A stretch of DNA of 64,000 bases from Actinokineospora auranticolor. Lineage in GTDB: Bacteria; Actinomycetota; Actinomycetes; Mycobacteriales; Pseudonocardiaceae. A program made the translations under genes and the position numbers. The DNA is taken from the NCBI RefSeq assembly GCF_002934265.1, contig NZ_PTIX01000002.1, forward strand, positions 496,001-560,000. The letters are read 5' to 3'. The notes beneath the pieces were generated by a model. That model was not told the origin of the DNA. It made no database searches and saw only the letters and a list, made by a program, of their open reading frames with translations. Shown piece by piece: positions 17,956-27,588 of the stretch (its first letter is position 1; every line of letters starts with the position of its first letter).

Positions 17956-18807
17956 TCACAGTTCCCGCCGCACACTGTCCACCAGTCGCACCGACTCTTT
18001 TGCATCCAATGCTGCCTTCACAGTGCTCTCCCAGACAGTCACGTAGGCCTCGCGCTGCGGATCGTCGGCACGGTCGAGATAGCTCGCAAGGGTCAGTTCT
18101 TCGAGGTACACGACGTCGTTACCGCCATCTGGAAACCGCATCACAGAGAAGGCGAATCCGATCGCCGGGTGCGCTCCGCGTCCGAACGGCACGATCTGCA
18201 TCGTGACGCTTGGCAACTCGGCCATTTCCAGGAGGTGCGCAAGTTGATCGCGCATCACGACACGACCACCCACCAGGATGCGAAGCGCAGCCTCCGACAT
18301 GATCGCCCAGAGATGCAACGCATCGGGTTTGTGCAGCATGGCCGCTCGCGCCATGCGCCCCTCAACAAGCCGCTCCACATCCGCAGGTTGGTTGGGCGGG
18401 TATGAACTGATCAACGCCCGGGCGTAGTCAGCGGTCTGAAGTTGGCCCGAGATGAGTTCACCCGTGTAGGTGCGCAGCTCAGAAGCAGCCTCTTCAAGGC
18501 CGACATATCGCCGGAACCAGCCCGGGACAGCGACGCCGTGGTTTGTGCGCGGGCGCCGTTGACGCGCGGCGCGGGAGAGGTCCTGCACCTCCGCTCGTTG
18601 TTCAGAGGTCGCGTGGTAGAGGTCGAGCAGCAAGGCCAGGTCACCCGCCGATGGCGCACCCAGACCGGTTTCCAACCGGCTGATCTTCGACGGCGAGCAC
18701 TCCAGGATCTCGGCCGCGTCCTCGCGGGTGCGCCCGGCGGCCTCGCGTAGTTCGACGAGAGCGCGGCCTACCTGGCGGCGGGCTGCTGTCGGACTTGGAC
18801 GGGTCAT
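17956..18807 (-). CDS. XRE HTH regulator with DUF5753 domain (DUF397 partner)
   Basis: A 283-residue regulator from ATG 18807. The N-terminal XRE HTH spans residues about 12-70 (LVELREAAGRTREDAAEILE, CSPSKISRLETG). The DUF5753 domain spans about 95-275 (WFRRYVGLEEAASELRTYTG, ISGQLQTADYARALI, LRILVGG, VTMQIVPFG, then VVYLEELTLASYLDRADDP). These proteins act with DUF397 partners. The gene is divergent from a second, diverged HTH regulator at 18940; the 132-bp space between them probably carries both promoters. Confidence 0.92.
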   Translation of the reverse strand: MTRPSPTAARRQVGRALVELREAAGRTREDAAEILECSPSKISRLETGLGAPSAGDLALLLDLYHATSEQRAEVQDLSRAARQRRPRTNHGVAVPGWFRRYVGLEEAASELRTYTGELISGQLQTADYARALISSYPPNQPADVERLVEGRMARAAMLHKPDALHLWAIMSEAALRILVGGRVVMRDQLAHLLEMAELPSVTMQIVPFGRGAHPAIGFAFSVMRFPDGGNDVVYLEELTLASYLDRADDPQREAYVTVWESTVKAALDAKESVRLVDSVRREL

Positions 18808-18939
18808 CGGTCTCCACTCACTCAAGGTGACCAACAGTCTGCCGGATGGGGGACTCCGCTGGCCAATCTGCACGTGCACGTTTATGGTGCATCTTGACCG
18901 GGATTCTCCGGTTGACCCCCTTCCCGCAGAGGAGTCCAA
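18808..18939. promoter_or_regulatory. Divergent promoter region with palindromes
   Basis: The space between two divergent HTH regulator genes holds the 10-bp palindrome TGCACGTGCA (18869-18878). It also holds ACCGG-6-CCGGT around GATTCT near 18897-18912. Either could be an autoregulatory operator. AGAGGAG upstream of 18940 is the ribosome site of the plus-strand gene. Confidence 0.5.
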
Positions 18940-19749
18940 GTGGGCACCAACAGTCCCAAGTCGTTCGCGCTGGGGCGGGTGATCCGGCGAGCCCGCACCC
19001 AGAAGCGCTTCTCCCTCAAGGACCTCTCCCGCATCATCGGCCGCGACACCGCCACCATGTGCCGTTGGGAGATCGGCGAACGCATTCCCGCCCTCGACCA
19101 ACTCACCTACATCCTCGGCGTCCTGGGCGTCCGCGGTCAGGCCCTCCACTACGCCACCGGCCTGGCCCGCGACCCCGACAACACCTCCTGGCTCACCACC
19201 GACCCCCACGACCGCCTCGCCCAGCACGACGCCTACATCGACTTCGAGCAGCGCGCCCGAGAAGCCACCATCGTCTCCCCCATGCTCGTCCCCGACCTCC
19301 TCCACACCCCCGCCACCGCCGAGGCCATCGCCGCCGCGGGTGGCAACCGGGTCACTCATCGCGAACGGTCCCGGATCCTCAGCGGGGCTCAGCCCGTCAA
19401 CCTCCGCGTCTTCCTCGGTGCGCCTGCCCTCAACCAGCACATCGGCGGTACCGCCACGGCACACGAGCAGCTTGAGCACTTGGCTGTCGTCTCGCGGTTG
19501 CCCACTGTGGAGCTTCGGGTGTTCGGGCTCGGGCTCGGGTGGCATCCAGGGGTCGACGGGTCGTTCAGCGTGCTCAACGCGCACAACCTGCGGACCGCCT
19601 ACGTCACCGGTCGGCAGTGTTCTGTCTGGTTGCACCGCAGCGAGGATGTCGAGCGCTACGAACAGGACTGCCGGGCGATCGAGGAACGCGCGCTGTCCCC
19701 TGAGGAGTCGCTGGCCCTGATCAGTGAGACGGCTCGGCGGCTGCGGTAG
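18940..19749 (+). CDS. XRE HTH regulator with DUF5753-like C-terminus, diverged
   Basis: A 269-residue regulator from GTG 18940 (RBS AGAGGAG). The HTH is at residues 10-68 (LGRVIRRARTQKRFSLKDLS, IIGRDTATMCRWEIGERIPA). The C-terminal part is DUF5753-like (FEQRAREATIVSPMLVPDLL, VNLRVFLGAPALNQ, LEHLAVVSRLPTVELRVFG, FSVLN). It lacks a DUF397 neighbour on its own strand, unlike the gene opposite. It may cross-regulate the divergent HTH/DUF397 unit. Confidence 0.85.
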   Translation: MGTNSPKSFALGRVIRRARTQKRFSLKDLSRIIGRDTATMCRWEIGERIPALDQLTYILGVLGVRGQALHYATGLARDPDNTSWLTTDPHDRLAQHDAYIDFEQRAREATIVSPMLVPDLLHTPATAEAIAAAGGNRVTHRERSRILSGAQPVNLRVFLGAPALNQHIGGTATAHEQLEHLAVVSRLPTVELRVFGLGLGWHPGVDGSFSVLNAHNLRTAYVTGRQCSVWLHRSEDVERYEQDCRAIEERALSPEESLALISETARRLR

Positions 19750-19776
19750 GGATCACCGGCAGGGGATCATCTGGGT

Positions 19777-20064
19777 GTGGCGATCCTGGATCGGGCCGAG
19801 CCGCTGTTCGGGGACCTCACCATCCGGCCTGCGCTGGCGGGCGAGGAAGACATCCTGCTCGACCTGCTCGGGGAGGCGGCTGCCTGGTTGCGGGGGCGGG
19901 GCGTCGACCAGTGGCCGTCGCGGTTTCCGGTGGAGTCCGTTCGGGGCAGATCGCGGCCGGGGAAGCTCTGCTGGTTGAGGACGCGTTGGCTGAGGACGCG
20001 TTGGTGGAGAACAACCTACGACCCGCCGGGTGCGCGGTGGCCTACGAGTCTGTACGAGCGGGAG
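19777..20064 (+). pseudogene. Frameshifted, truncated GNAT acetyltransferase
   Basis: GTG 19777 opens a GNAT N-terminus (LTIRPALAGEEDILLDLLGE, WLRGRGVDQWPSRFPVESVR) as in small actinobacterial acetyltransferases. At about 19937 one base is lost: the expected continuation VRSGQIAAGEALLVED is in another frame. It is followed by a short duplication (GAGGACGCGTTGG twice, about 19976-20004). The acetyl-CoA-binding motif A is absent, and the 3' end of thiG (stop 20065) occupies the space. It cannot encode a working enzyme. Confidence 0.7.
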
Positions 20065-21018
<954 letters not shown>

Positions 21019-21022
<4 letters not shown>

Positions 21023-22131
21023 CGGGCGACTCCCACACCGAACCGGGACGGGTCGGCCGCGCGGACGCGGGCCGGGACATCTTCTTCGCGCAGCAGCGCC
21101 AGCACGGCCTCGGCGGTGACCGGTGCCAGCAGCAGGCCGTTGCGGTGGTGGCCGGTCGCGGCGAGCACGCCCGGCGCGACCCAGCCGATGATCGGCAGGT
21201 TGTCCGGGCTGCCCGCGCGGAGACCGGCGGCGGTCTCGGTGAGGGCGTACTCGGCTATGCCGGGCAGGACCCGCTCGGCGTCGCGGAGCAGGTCGCGGAC
21301 GCCGCCGACGGTGACCTCCTCGTCGAAACCGACGTCGTGCTGGGTCGCGCCGAGGACGAGGCCGCCTGCGCGCGGGACCAGGTAGACGGGGCGGGACTCG
21401 ACGTGCGCGCGGATGGTGCGGGTCGGGGCGGGGAGGGTGCCGGGGCGGGCCTTGAGGCGGAGGATCTCGCCCTTGACCGGGCGGACGACGCTCAGCGCCG
21501 GGTGCAGCCGGCCGCTCCAGGCGCCCGCGGAGAGGACCACTGCCGCACATTCCACAGTGGACTCGTCTGCGAGGTGCACCGCGCCGCCATCGATTGTACG
21601 CGCTTGTTGGGTGACGAAGTCCACACCTGTTCGTACACAAGCGGAGTAAAGGGAGTCGAGGAGGGCCCGGTTGTCGACGGCCAGGTCGCCGGGGACGTGC
21701 AGTCCACTTCGGACGCTCGGGGAGAGGCCGGGTTCGAGTGCCCGGAGTTCCCGAGGGGTGAGACGGGTGACGTCCCGGCCCAGGTCGCGGAGGTGGTCGG
21801 CGAGGAGGTCGAGGGTGCCGACGTCGGCGGAGTCGACGGCCAGGGCGAGGGTGCCTTCTCGGCGCAGGCCCGGGTCGTCGGCCGCTTCGGCGAGCTTGGC
21901 GGCGAAGGCGGGCCAGCGGTCGAGGGACGCGCTGCCCAGTTCGAGGGCGTCCTCCTCCCCCGGCCACGACTCCGTGACCGGCGCGAGCATGCCCCCCGCC
22001 AGCCACGACGCGCCACGCGCCGGTTCGGGGTCCACGAGTGTGACGGGGTAGCCCGCGTCGGCCAACCACCACGCCACCGACAACCCGATGACGCCACCAC
22101 CCACGACGGCGATGTGCCTTGCCTGCCTCAT
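21019..22131 (-). CDS. thiO: Glycine oxidase
   Basis: A 370-residue FAD-dependent DAO-family enzyme that oxidises glycine to dehydroglycine for the thiazole ring. The N-terminal dinucleotide motif is [20 protein letters not shown] (GxGxxG). Other matches are [19 protein letters not shown] and a C-terminal [20 protein letters not shown] region. Length is standard. Upstream, on the same strand, is a TPP riboswitch. The first gene of thiO-thiS-thiG, it is divergent from thiE. Confidence 0.96.
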
Positions 22132-22139
22132 GTCACCAC

Positions 22140-22230
22140 GCTCCCTGCGCCGGCATGACCCGGATCAGGTTCGACGGTCGGAGCGACGCAGCTCCCTCTC
22201 AGCCCGTTCACCGGACTCCCGTGCGACCGA
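22140..22230 (-). ncRNA. TPP riboswitch for thiO-thiS-thiG
   Basis: On the minus strand the leader shows GGGAGTCCGG, GGGCTGAGAGGGAG, then CGAACCTGATCCGGGTCATG and CCGGCGCAGGGAG in the canonical THI-box order, ending 9 nt before the thiO ATG. The variable P3 arm is short. It should repress the thiazole operon when TPP is plentiful. It does not face thiE. Confidence 0.95.
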
Positions 22231-22264
22231 CCCCCACCGTAGCGCAGGCGCTAGCGTCAACTCC

Positions 22265-22921
22265 ATGCCAGGACTAGACGGGGACCAGATCAGGGCCAAG
22301 CTCACCGACGCACGCCTCTACCTGTGCACGGACGCCCGAACCGACCGCGGAGACCTCGCCGATTTCGTCGACGCGGCGCTGGCGGGCGGGGTGGACATCG
22401 TGCAGTTGCGGGACAAGGGGTTGGAGGCGGGCCCGGAACTGCGGGCGCTCTCGGTGATCGCGGAGGTGTGCGCGGCGCACGGGGCGTTGCTGTCGGTGAA
22501 CGACCGGGCGGACGTCGCGCTGGCGGCGGGGGCGGATGTCCTGCACCTGGGTCAGGACGACCTGCCGGTGCCGGTGGCGCGCCGGGTGGTGGGGGACGCG
22601 GTGGTGATCGGTCGGTCGACGCACGACTTCGCGCAGGCGGTGGCCGCGGCGGCGGAGCCGGGGGTGGACTACTTCTGCACGGGGCCGTGCTGGCCGACGC
22701 CGACGAAGCCGGGGCGGGCGGCGCCGGGGTTGGAGTTGGTGCGGGAGACGGCGGCGACTGAGGTCGAGCGGCCGTGGTTCGCGATCGGGGGGATCGACCA
22801 GGGGCGGTTGCCGTCGGTCCTGGAGGCCGGGGCGCGGCGGGTGGTGGTCGTGCGGGCGATCACGGAGGCGGCGGACCCGAAGGCGGCGGCGGAGGCGTTG
22901 TCGTCGGCGTTGCGCGGGTGA
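22265..22921 (+). CDS. thiE: Thiamine-phosphate synthase
   Basis: A 218-residue TIM-barrel enzyme joining HMP-PP with thiazole phosphate. Recognised motifs are [35 protein letters not shown] and the pyrophosphate loop [15 protein letters not shown], then FAIGGID. ATG 22265 is chosen because it follows the intergenic space. The frame is open further upstream but only antisense to the riboswitch and thiO. It is divergent from thiO, and no TPP aptamer faces it. Confidence 0.96.
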   Translation: MPGLDGDQIRAKLTDARLYLCTDARTDRGDLADFVDAALAGGVDIVQLRDKGLEAGPELRALSVIAEVCAAHGALLSVNDRADVALAAGADVLHLGQDDLPVPVARRVVGDAVVIGRSTHDFAQAVAAAAEPGVDYFCTGPCWPTPTKPGRAAPGLELVRETAATEVERPWFAIGGIDQGRLPSVLEAGARRVVVVRAITEAADPKAAAEALSSALRG

Positions 22922-22939
22922 GGCTCACGGTGCGCTGAC

Positions 22940-23662
22940 TCAAGGTGCTACGCCCGCTGGGTTGGAGGCGGGCGACTGCGCTGTGGTGGTGGTCGGCGGC
23001 GGGGTGACCTGCGTGGACGTCGTTGTCGGTGGGGTGGTCGACGTGACCGGCGGGGTGGTCGTGGTCGCCGGTGGCTCGGTTGTGGTCGTCGGGGGTGCGG
23101 AGGTGACTCCCGTCTCCGAGGGCATCGTCGGCGGCAGGGTCGGCGGGACCGACGGTGTGGTGGTCGGTGTTTCGCGGACGGTGACCGTAGTGGTCGGGGG
23201 TGGGGTTTCGCGGGGCTGGACGAGGTTGCCGACAGTGGTGCCCTGGCCACCGGACAGCGACTCGCCCCGGGCGAACTCCAGGGTCGTCACGACCGCCATC
23301 CCCAGGACGAAGGCGAGGACGGCGCCCGCGACCAGCGCCCACGGGCGGCGGCTCGCCGGAGTCGGCCCGTCGGGGGTCGGTTCCTCGACGTCGTCCGCAT
23401 CCGGCGGGTCGGTGGAGACGTCGGTGGAGACGACGGAGCCGTTGCGGGTCGTGATTTTGGCGTGTACCGAGCGGACGCCCTCGGTGGTGCGCTCCAGGGA
23501 GCGCAGGTAGAGGGAGCCGCCGACGGTGGTGATGACGCTGGCGATGGCGGCGCCGGTGACCGTGCCCGCCAGGCCCAGGGTGGAGCCCAGGACGGCGGCC
23601 GTGGCGGCGGCCAGGGCGCCCGCGGCGATCTGGCTGATGCGGAGTCCGTTTTCCTTGGTCAT
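22940..23662 (-). CDS. Membrane protein with Thr/Pro-rich extracellular tail, unknown function
   Basis: A 240-residue protein from ATG 23662. Hydrophobic N-terminal segments (about residues 7-50, ISQIAAGALAAATAAVLGST and VTGAAIASVITTVGGSLYL) are followed by a charged loop. A membrane helix lies at about 107-128 (WALVAGAVLAFVLGMAVVTT). The C-terminal ~100 residues are low-complexity Thr/Pro/Val (TTTVTVRETPTTTPS), probably a wall-spanning stalk. No family is recognised. It converges on thiE. Confidence 0.7.
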   Translation of the reverse strand: MTKENGLRISQIAAGALAAATAAVLGSTLGLAGTVTGAAIASVITTVGGSLYLRSLERTTEGVRSVHAKITTRNGSVVSTDVSTDPPDADDVEEPTPDGPTPASRRPWALVAGAVLAFVLGMAVVTTLEFARGESLSGGQGTTVGNLVQPRETPPPTTTVTVRETPTTTPSVPPTLPPTMPSETGVTSAPPTTTTEPPATTTTPPVTSTTPPTTTSTQVTPPPTTTTAQSPASNPAGVAP

Positions 23663-23790
23663 GGTTCCGTTCTGCTGGTCTGCCCCTCGTGGTCTCAACC
23701 GGGGCGACGCGGCGCGCGTTGCGGGGGTTGGGTCGAGGTGAGGTTCGCTACACCGCGTTGTCCATAGTGGACTTGGTGCACACTGGGGTG

Positions 23791-24738
23791 GTGAACCTTG
23801 TCACCGTCGATGACATCACCGCGGCCGCCGGGCGGATCGCGGGGACCGCCGTGCGCACGCCGCTGGTGCCGTGCGGGTGGGCCGATCGTCCACTGTGGAT
23901 CAAACCGGAGAGTTTGCAGCCCGTGGGGTCGTTCAAGATCCGGGGGGCGTTCAACGCCGTGGCCCGGATCGAGGACGCGCAGCGGGCGAAGGGGGTGGTG
24001 GCGTACTCGAGTGGCAACCACGCGCAGGCTGTCGCTTATGCGGCGAAGGTGTTCGGGGTGCCCGCTTGGATCGTGGTGCCCGAGGACACGCCCAAGGTGA
24101 AGGTGGCGGCCACCCGGGCCCATGGGGCTGAGGTTGTGCTGGTCAAGCCCGGGCAGCGGGAGGTGGTGGCGGAGGAGATCGTGGCTCGGGAGGGGGCGAC
24201 GCTGGTGCCGCCGTTCGACCACCCGGATGTGATCGCCGGGCAGGGGACGATCGGGTTGGAGATCGTCGCGGACCTGCCCGATGTGGACCTGGTGCTGGTG
24301 CCGGTCAGCGGGGGTGGGCTGATGTCCGGGATCGCGGCGGCGGTGAAGGGGCTGCGACCCCAGGCGCAGGTCTGGGCGGTGGAGCCCGCGCTGGCCGGGG
24401 ACACGGCCGAGGGGCTGGCGAAGGGCGAGCGGGTGTCGTGGTCGGTCGAGGACCGCAACCGCACGATCGCGGACGGGCTGCGCAGCCAGCCGTCGGAGTT
24501 GACCTTCGCGCACCTGAAGTCGCTGGTCGACGGGATCATCACGGTCACGGAGGAGGAGATCCGGTCGACGGTGCCCATCCTGGCCCGGAAAGCGCGGCTG
24601 GTCGCGGAGCCCAGTGGTGCGGTGACCACGGCCGGGCTGCTGCACCACGCGGACCAGCTGCCTAAGGGCAAGACGGTCGCCGTGCTGAGCGGCGGCAACG
24701 TCGACCCGGAGGTCTTCGCGGACCTGCTCAAGCCCTAG
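23791..24738 (+). CDS. PLP-dependent threonine/serine dehydratase-like enzyme
   Basis: A 315-residue fold-type II PLP enzyme from GTG 23791 (23788 possible). The PLP-Lys motif is PVGSFKIRGAFNA, the substrate loop is SSGNHAQA and the phosphate-binding loop is VPVSGGGLMSG. A terminal VLSGGNVDPEVF follows. There is no C-terminal ACT domain, so it resembles catabolic threonine dehydratase or serine racemase rather than biosynthetic IlvA. It would deaminate L-threonine or L-serine to a 2-keto acid. Its end overlaps the convergent MFS gene by 11 bp. Confidence 0.88.
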   Translation: MNLVTVDDITAAAGRIAGTAVRTPLVPCGWADRPLWIKPESLQPVGSFKIRGAFNAVARIEDAQRAKGVVAYSSGNHAQAVAYAAKVFGVPAWIVVPEDTPKVKVAATRAHGAEVVLVKPGQREVVAEEIVAREGATLVPPFDHPDVIAGQGTIGLEIVADLPDVDLVLVPVSGGGLMSGIAAAVKGLRPQAQVWAVEPALAGDTAEGLAKGERVSWSVEDRNRTIADGLRSQPSELTFAHLKSLVDGIITVTEEEIRSTVPILARKARLVAEPSGAVTTAGLLHHADQLPKGKTVAVLSGGNVDPEVFADLLKP

Positions 24739-26209
24739 CGGGCACGACGTGCGTCGGTGGCCCCTCGACCCCGCAGTGGAAGCACTCGCCGGGTTGGGGG
24801 GCCGGGGTCGGTTCGGGGGTGGCGGCCAGGACGTTGTCACGGATACTGAGCGCCAGCAAGCCGCCGATCGCCGCCAGGCCCGCGCACACCAGCAGGGACG
24901 TGCGCCAGCTGCTCGTCAACGCCACCGGGTCGGCGTAGGCCTCGCCGGTCAGGCCTGCCACGGCGGGCAGCACGGCCACCGCCAGCAGGCTGCCCGTGCG
25001 GGCGACGGCGTTGTTGACGCCCGACGCCACGCCTGCGTAGCGGTCCGGGGCGGCGGCGAGGACCGTCGCGGTCACCGGTGCCACTACGGCCGCCAAGCCG
25101 AACCCGAACACCAGCACCGCGGGCAGCACCGCGCCCACGTACGAGGCCCCCGGACCGATCCGGAGCATGAGCAGCATCCCGGCGGCCACCACCAGCGGTC
25201 CGACGACCAGGAACCAGCGCGGGCCGAAGCGGGTGGCGAGTTTCCCGGCGCGGGCCGAGAGCAGGAGCATGATCACGGTGATCGGCAGCCCGGCGACCCC
25301 CGCCGCCGTCGGCGAGTAGCCCAGCGAGGTCTGCAACTGCATGACCATCAGCATCATCACGCCGCCGAGCGCCGCGTAGACCGCGAACGTCAGCGCGTTG
25401 GCCACCACGAACGTGTGACCGCGGAACAGCACCGGTGGCACCAGAGGCGCGCGCTGACGCCTCTGCAACAGCACGAACGCGACCAGCGCGCCCACACCCA
25501 CCACGGCACACAAAGCGACCAGCCAGTCCACACCGCGGGCCGGTGCTTCGACCAGGGCCGCCGTGATCCCGGCCAACCCGAACGCGCCCAGTACCGAACC
25601 CGCCACGTCCGGGTGACCAGTGACCTCGGGGTCGCGGGACTCGGGCACGGAGCGCAGCGCCAGCAGCACGCAGACGACGGCCACCGGGATGTTGACCAGG
25701 AACGCCAGCCGCCAGGACCAGGCCTGGACCAGGAGGCCGCCGACCAGCGGGCCCGCCGCCGCGGCGATGCCGCCCAGGCCGGACCAGGTGCCGATCGCGC
25801 GGGCCCGGTCCTCGCGGTGGAAGGTCGACTGGAGGATCGCCAGCGAACCCGGGGTCAGCAGCGCGCCGCCGACACCCTGGAGGACGCGGGCGGCGACCAG
25901 CGTGCCGGTGTCCTGCGCCAGCCCGCACAGCACCGACGCGGCACCGAACCACACCACTCCGACCAGGAACACCCGCCGGCGGCCGTAGCGGTCGCCGAGG
26001 GACCCCGCGACCAGGATCAGCGCCGCGAGGGCCAGCAGGTAGCCGTCGAGGATCCACTGCAGACCGGCCACCGACGCGCCCAGCTCCACCCCGATGCGCG
26101 GCAGCGCGACGTTGACGACGCTGCCGTCGAGCATCGCCATCCCCGAGCCGAGGACGGTGGTCGCCAGCACGCCGCGGGCCTGGGGACTGCCCCAGCGGAC
26201 CTCGGTCAC
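24728..26209 (-). CDS. MFS drug exporter, DHA2 (14-TM) family
   Basis: A 493-residue membrane protein of the EmrB/QacA type. It shows the opening LDGSVVNVALPRIG (motif D1), LGDRYGRRRVFLVG (motif A), a long stretch of about 14 hydrophobic segments and motif C-like GPLVGGLLVQAWSWRLAFLVNIP. The C-terminal tail ends with a small cysteine pair, ECFHCGVEG. It is a proton-coupled exporter of hydrophobic or cationic compounds; substrate unknown. Start GTG 26209 is 4 bp past the dasR stop, so it is probably cotranscribed with dasR, an unusual partner for that regulator. Confidence 0.92.
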   Translation of the reverse strand: MTEVRWGSPQARGVLATTVLGSGMAMLDGSVVNVALPRIGVELGASVAGLQWILDGYLLALAALILVAGSLGDRYGRRRVFLVGVVWFGAASVLCGLAQDTGTLVAARVLQGVGGALLTPGSLAILQSTFHREDRARAIGTWSGLGGIAAAAGPLVGGLLVQAWSWRLAFLVNIPVAVVCVLLALRSVPESRDPEVTGHPDVAGSVLGAFGLAGITAALVEAPARGVDWLVALCAVVGVGALVAFVLLQRRQRAPLVPPVLFRGHTFVVANALTFAVYAALGGVMMLMVMQLQTSLGYSPTAAGVAGLPITVIMLLLSARAGKLATRFGPRWFLVVGPLVVAAGMLLMLRIGPGASYVGAVLPAVLVFGFGLAAVVAPVTATVLAAAPDRYAGVASGVNNAVARTGSLLAVAVLPAVAGLTGEAYADPVALTSSWRTSLLVCAGLAAIGGLLALSIRDNVLAATPEPTPAPQPGECFHCGVEGPPTHVVPARA

Positions 26210-26213
26210 CCGG

Positions 26214-26972
26214 CTACTTGGTCGGCCGGTTCAGCGTCGCCACGAACTTGTACCGGTCGCCCCGGTACACCGACCGCACCCACTCGACCGGGCGCTCGTC
26301 GGTGTCGAACGAGTGCCGCGACAGCAGCAGCATCGGCATCCCCACATCCGCGCCCAGCAGCTCCGCCTCGTGCGGACCGGCCAGCGCGGTCTCGATCGTC
26401 TCCTCGGCGTGTCCCATCTCGACGTCGAACCGCTCGCGCAGCACCTGGTACAGCGACCCGCCCCCGCTGACGTGCCTGCGCAGGCCGCGGAAGCGGCCGA
26501 GCGGCAGGTGCGTGGTCTCCATGGCCATCGGCTCCCCGTCCGCCAGCCGCAGCCGGTGCAGGCGCAGCACCTTGGCACCCGCGCGGATGCCGAGCAACCG
26601 GGCCAGGTCGGCCTCGGCGGGGATCTCGGAGACCTCCAGCAGCTTGGACGACGGTTCGCGGCCCTGGGCCCGCATGTCCTCGGTGTAGGAGGACAGCTGC
26701 AGCCGCTGCGCGACCTTGGGCTCCGCGGCGAAGGTGCCCTTGCCCTGCACCCGCAGCAGCCTGCCCTCGACGGTCAGCTCGGCCAGGGCCTGGCGGACCG
26801 TCGTGCGGGAGACGTCGAACTCGGTGGCCAGTGAGCGTTCGGTTGGGATGGGCGAGCCGGGAGGCATGGAGCCGAGCAGGTCGAGCAAGTGGCGCTTGAG
26901 ACCCCAGTACTTGGGCTCCCGTTGCACGCGCGCCACCGTGTCCGACCCGTCGGCCGTGGACATCTCCAGCAT
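26214..26972 (-). CDS. dasR: GntR/HutC-family regulator, DasR orthologue
   Basis: A 252-residue regulator from ATG 26972 (RBS AGGAGGG). The winged HTH spans residues about 15-80 ([33 protein letters not shown]). The UTRA sensor domain follows ([49 protein letters not shown]). The end [19 protein letters not shown] is essentially that of Streptomyces DasR. DasR represses N-acetylglucosamine uptake and metabolism, chitinases and antibiotic regulators, and responds to GlcN-6-P. A dre palindrome at 27109 lies between dasR and the divergent sugar-kinase gene, fitting autoregulation and control of nagK. Confidence 0.93.
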   Translation of the reverse strand: MLEMSTADGSDTVARVQREPKYWGLKRHLLDLLGSMPPGSPIPTERSLATEFDVSRTTVRQALAELTVEGRLLRVQGKGTFAAEPKVAQRLQLSSYTEDMRAQGREPSSKLLEVSEIPAEADLARLLGIRAGAKVLRLHRLRLADGEPMAMETTHLPLGRFRGLRRHVSGGGSLYQVLRERFDVEMGHAEETIETALAGPHEAELLGADVGMPMLLLSRHSFDTDERPVEWVRSVYRGDRYKFVATLNRPTK

Positions 26973-27108
26973 GGCGTCCCTCCTGAGTCTTGCGCCCGAC
27001 ACCTAACAGAATGCCTTGTCGGGGGTGTCCCACGCGATCACACCCCGCCGGTTTGGTCCGACCGTGACCGGCTCGCGGGGCGCGGCGGGCCGCCCACCCG
27101 GGGTGATT

Positions 27109-27118
27109 GGTCTAGACC
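27109..27118. promoter_or_regulatory. DasR responsive element (dre)
   Basis: GGTCTAGACC, flanked as ATTGGTCTAGACCTT, matches the core of the DasR operator consensus (AGTGGTCTAGACCACT type). It sits 137 bp upstream of dasR and 471 bp upstream of the divergent nagK-like gene. Confidence 0.8.
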
Positions 27119-27520
27119 TTACCGCCTGAGCGGCCGTGGACGGCGCACCGGCGGAGCGAGCACGTCAGCCGCGGCGGTGGCCCACCCGACCTTATCGAGA
27201 CGATCGAGACCGCGTGGGCGCGCGGTGCGACGGCCACGCGGTCGCGGGGATCGTTGAACACACGGACGGGAACGCGGGCAGAAGTGCGGGCAGAAGAAGG
27301 TCACCCGAATCCGGTGATCACTTCCTAGACTGGGCCGGTGCGGACAACCACGCGTCGGTCCGATTCCCCGCCCCGCGGATGCGCTCCCCGGCCGGGGGTG
27401 GCGCCGAACGAGCGCACCAAGCCAACGACGCTGCCGGAGCGATTCGACCACCACCCCGCCAAGTCGGGAACGATGCCGGGCGGGGACGTGGGGGTGGGTG
27501 GCGGGAGGAAATGCTTCAGC

Positions 27521-27554
27521 GCCCGCTCCGCCGAGGGGGTGGAGCGGAGCGGGC
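27521..27554 (+). promoter_or_regulatory. Leader hairpin before the kinase gene
   Basis: GCCCGCTCCGC (27521-27531) pairs with GCGGAGCGGGC (27544-27554), an 11-bp perfect stem with a 12-nt loop, 34 nt before the kinase start. It could attenuate transcription or influence ribosome access; no U-tract follows. Confidence 0.5.
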
Positions 27555-27588
27555 TCCACCATGTTACGCCGAACGGAGTAGTGGGGTC

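Larger units (their letters stand above)
27003..27588. other. dasR-nagK intergenic region
   Basis: This 0.6-kb stretch separates dasR from the kinase gene. It contains the DasR palindrome (27109-27118), a possible -10 box TAGACT (27324-27329) and a hairpin (27521-27554). Short open frames on both strands here have no recognisable family, codon bias or ribosome site, so the long kinase leader is taken as untranslated. Confidence 0.5.
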
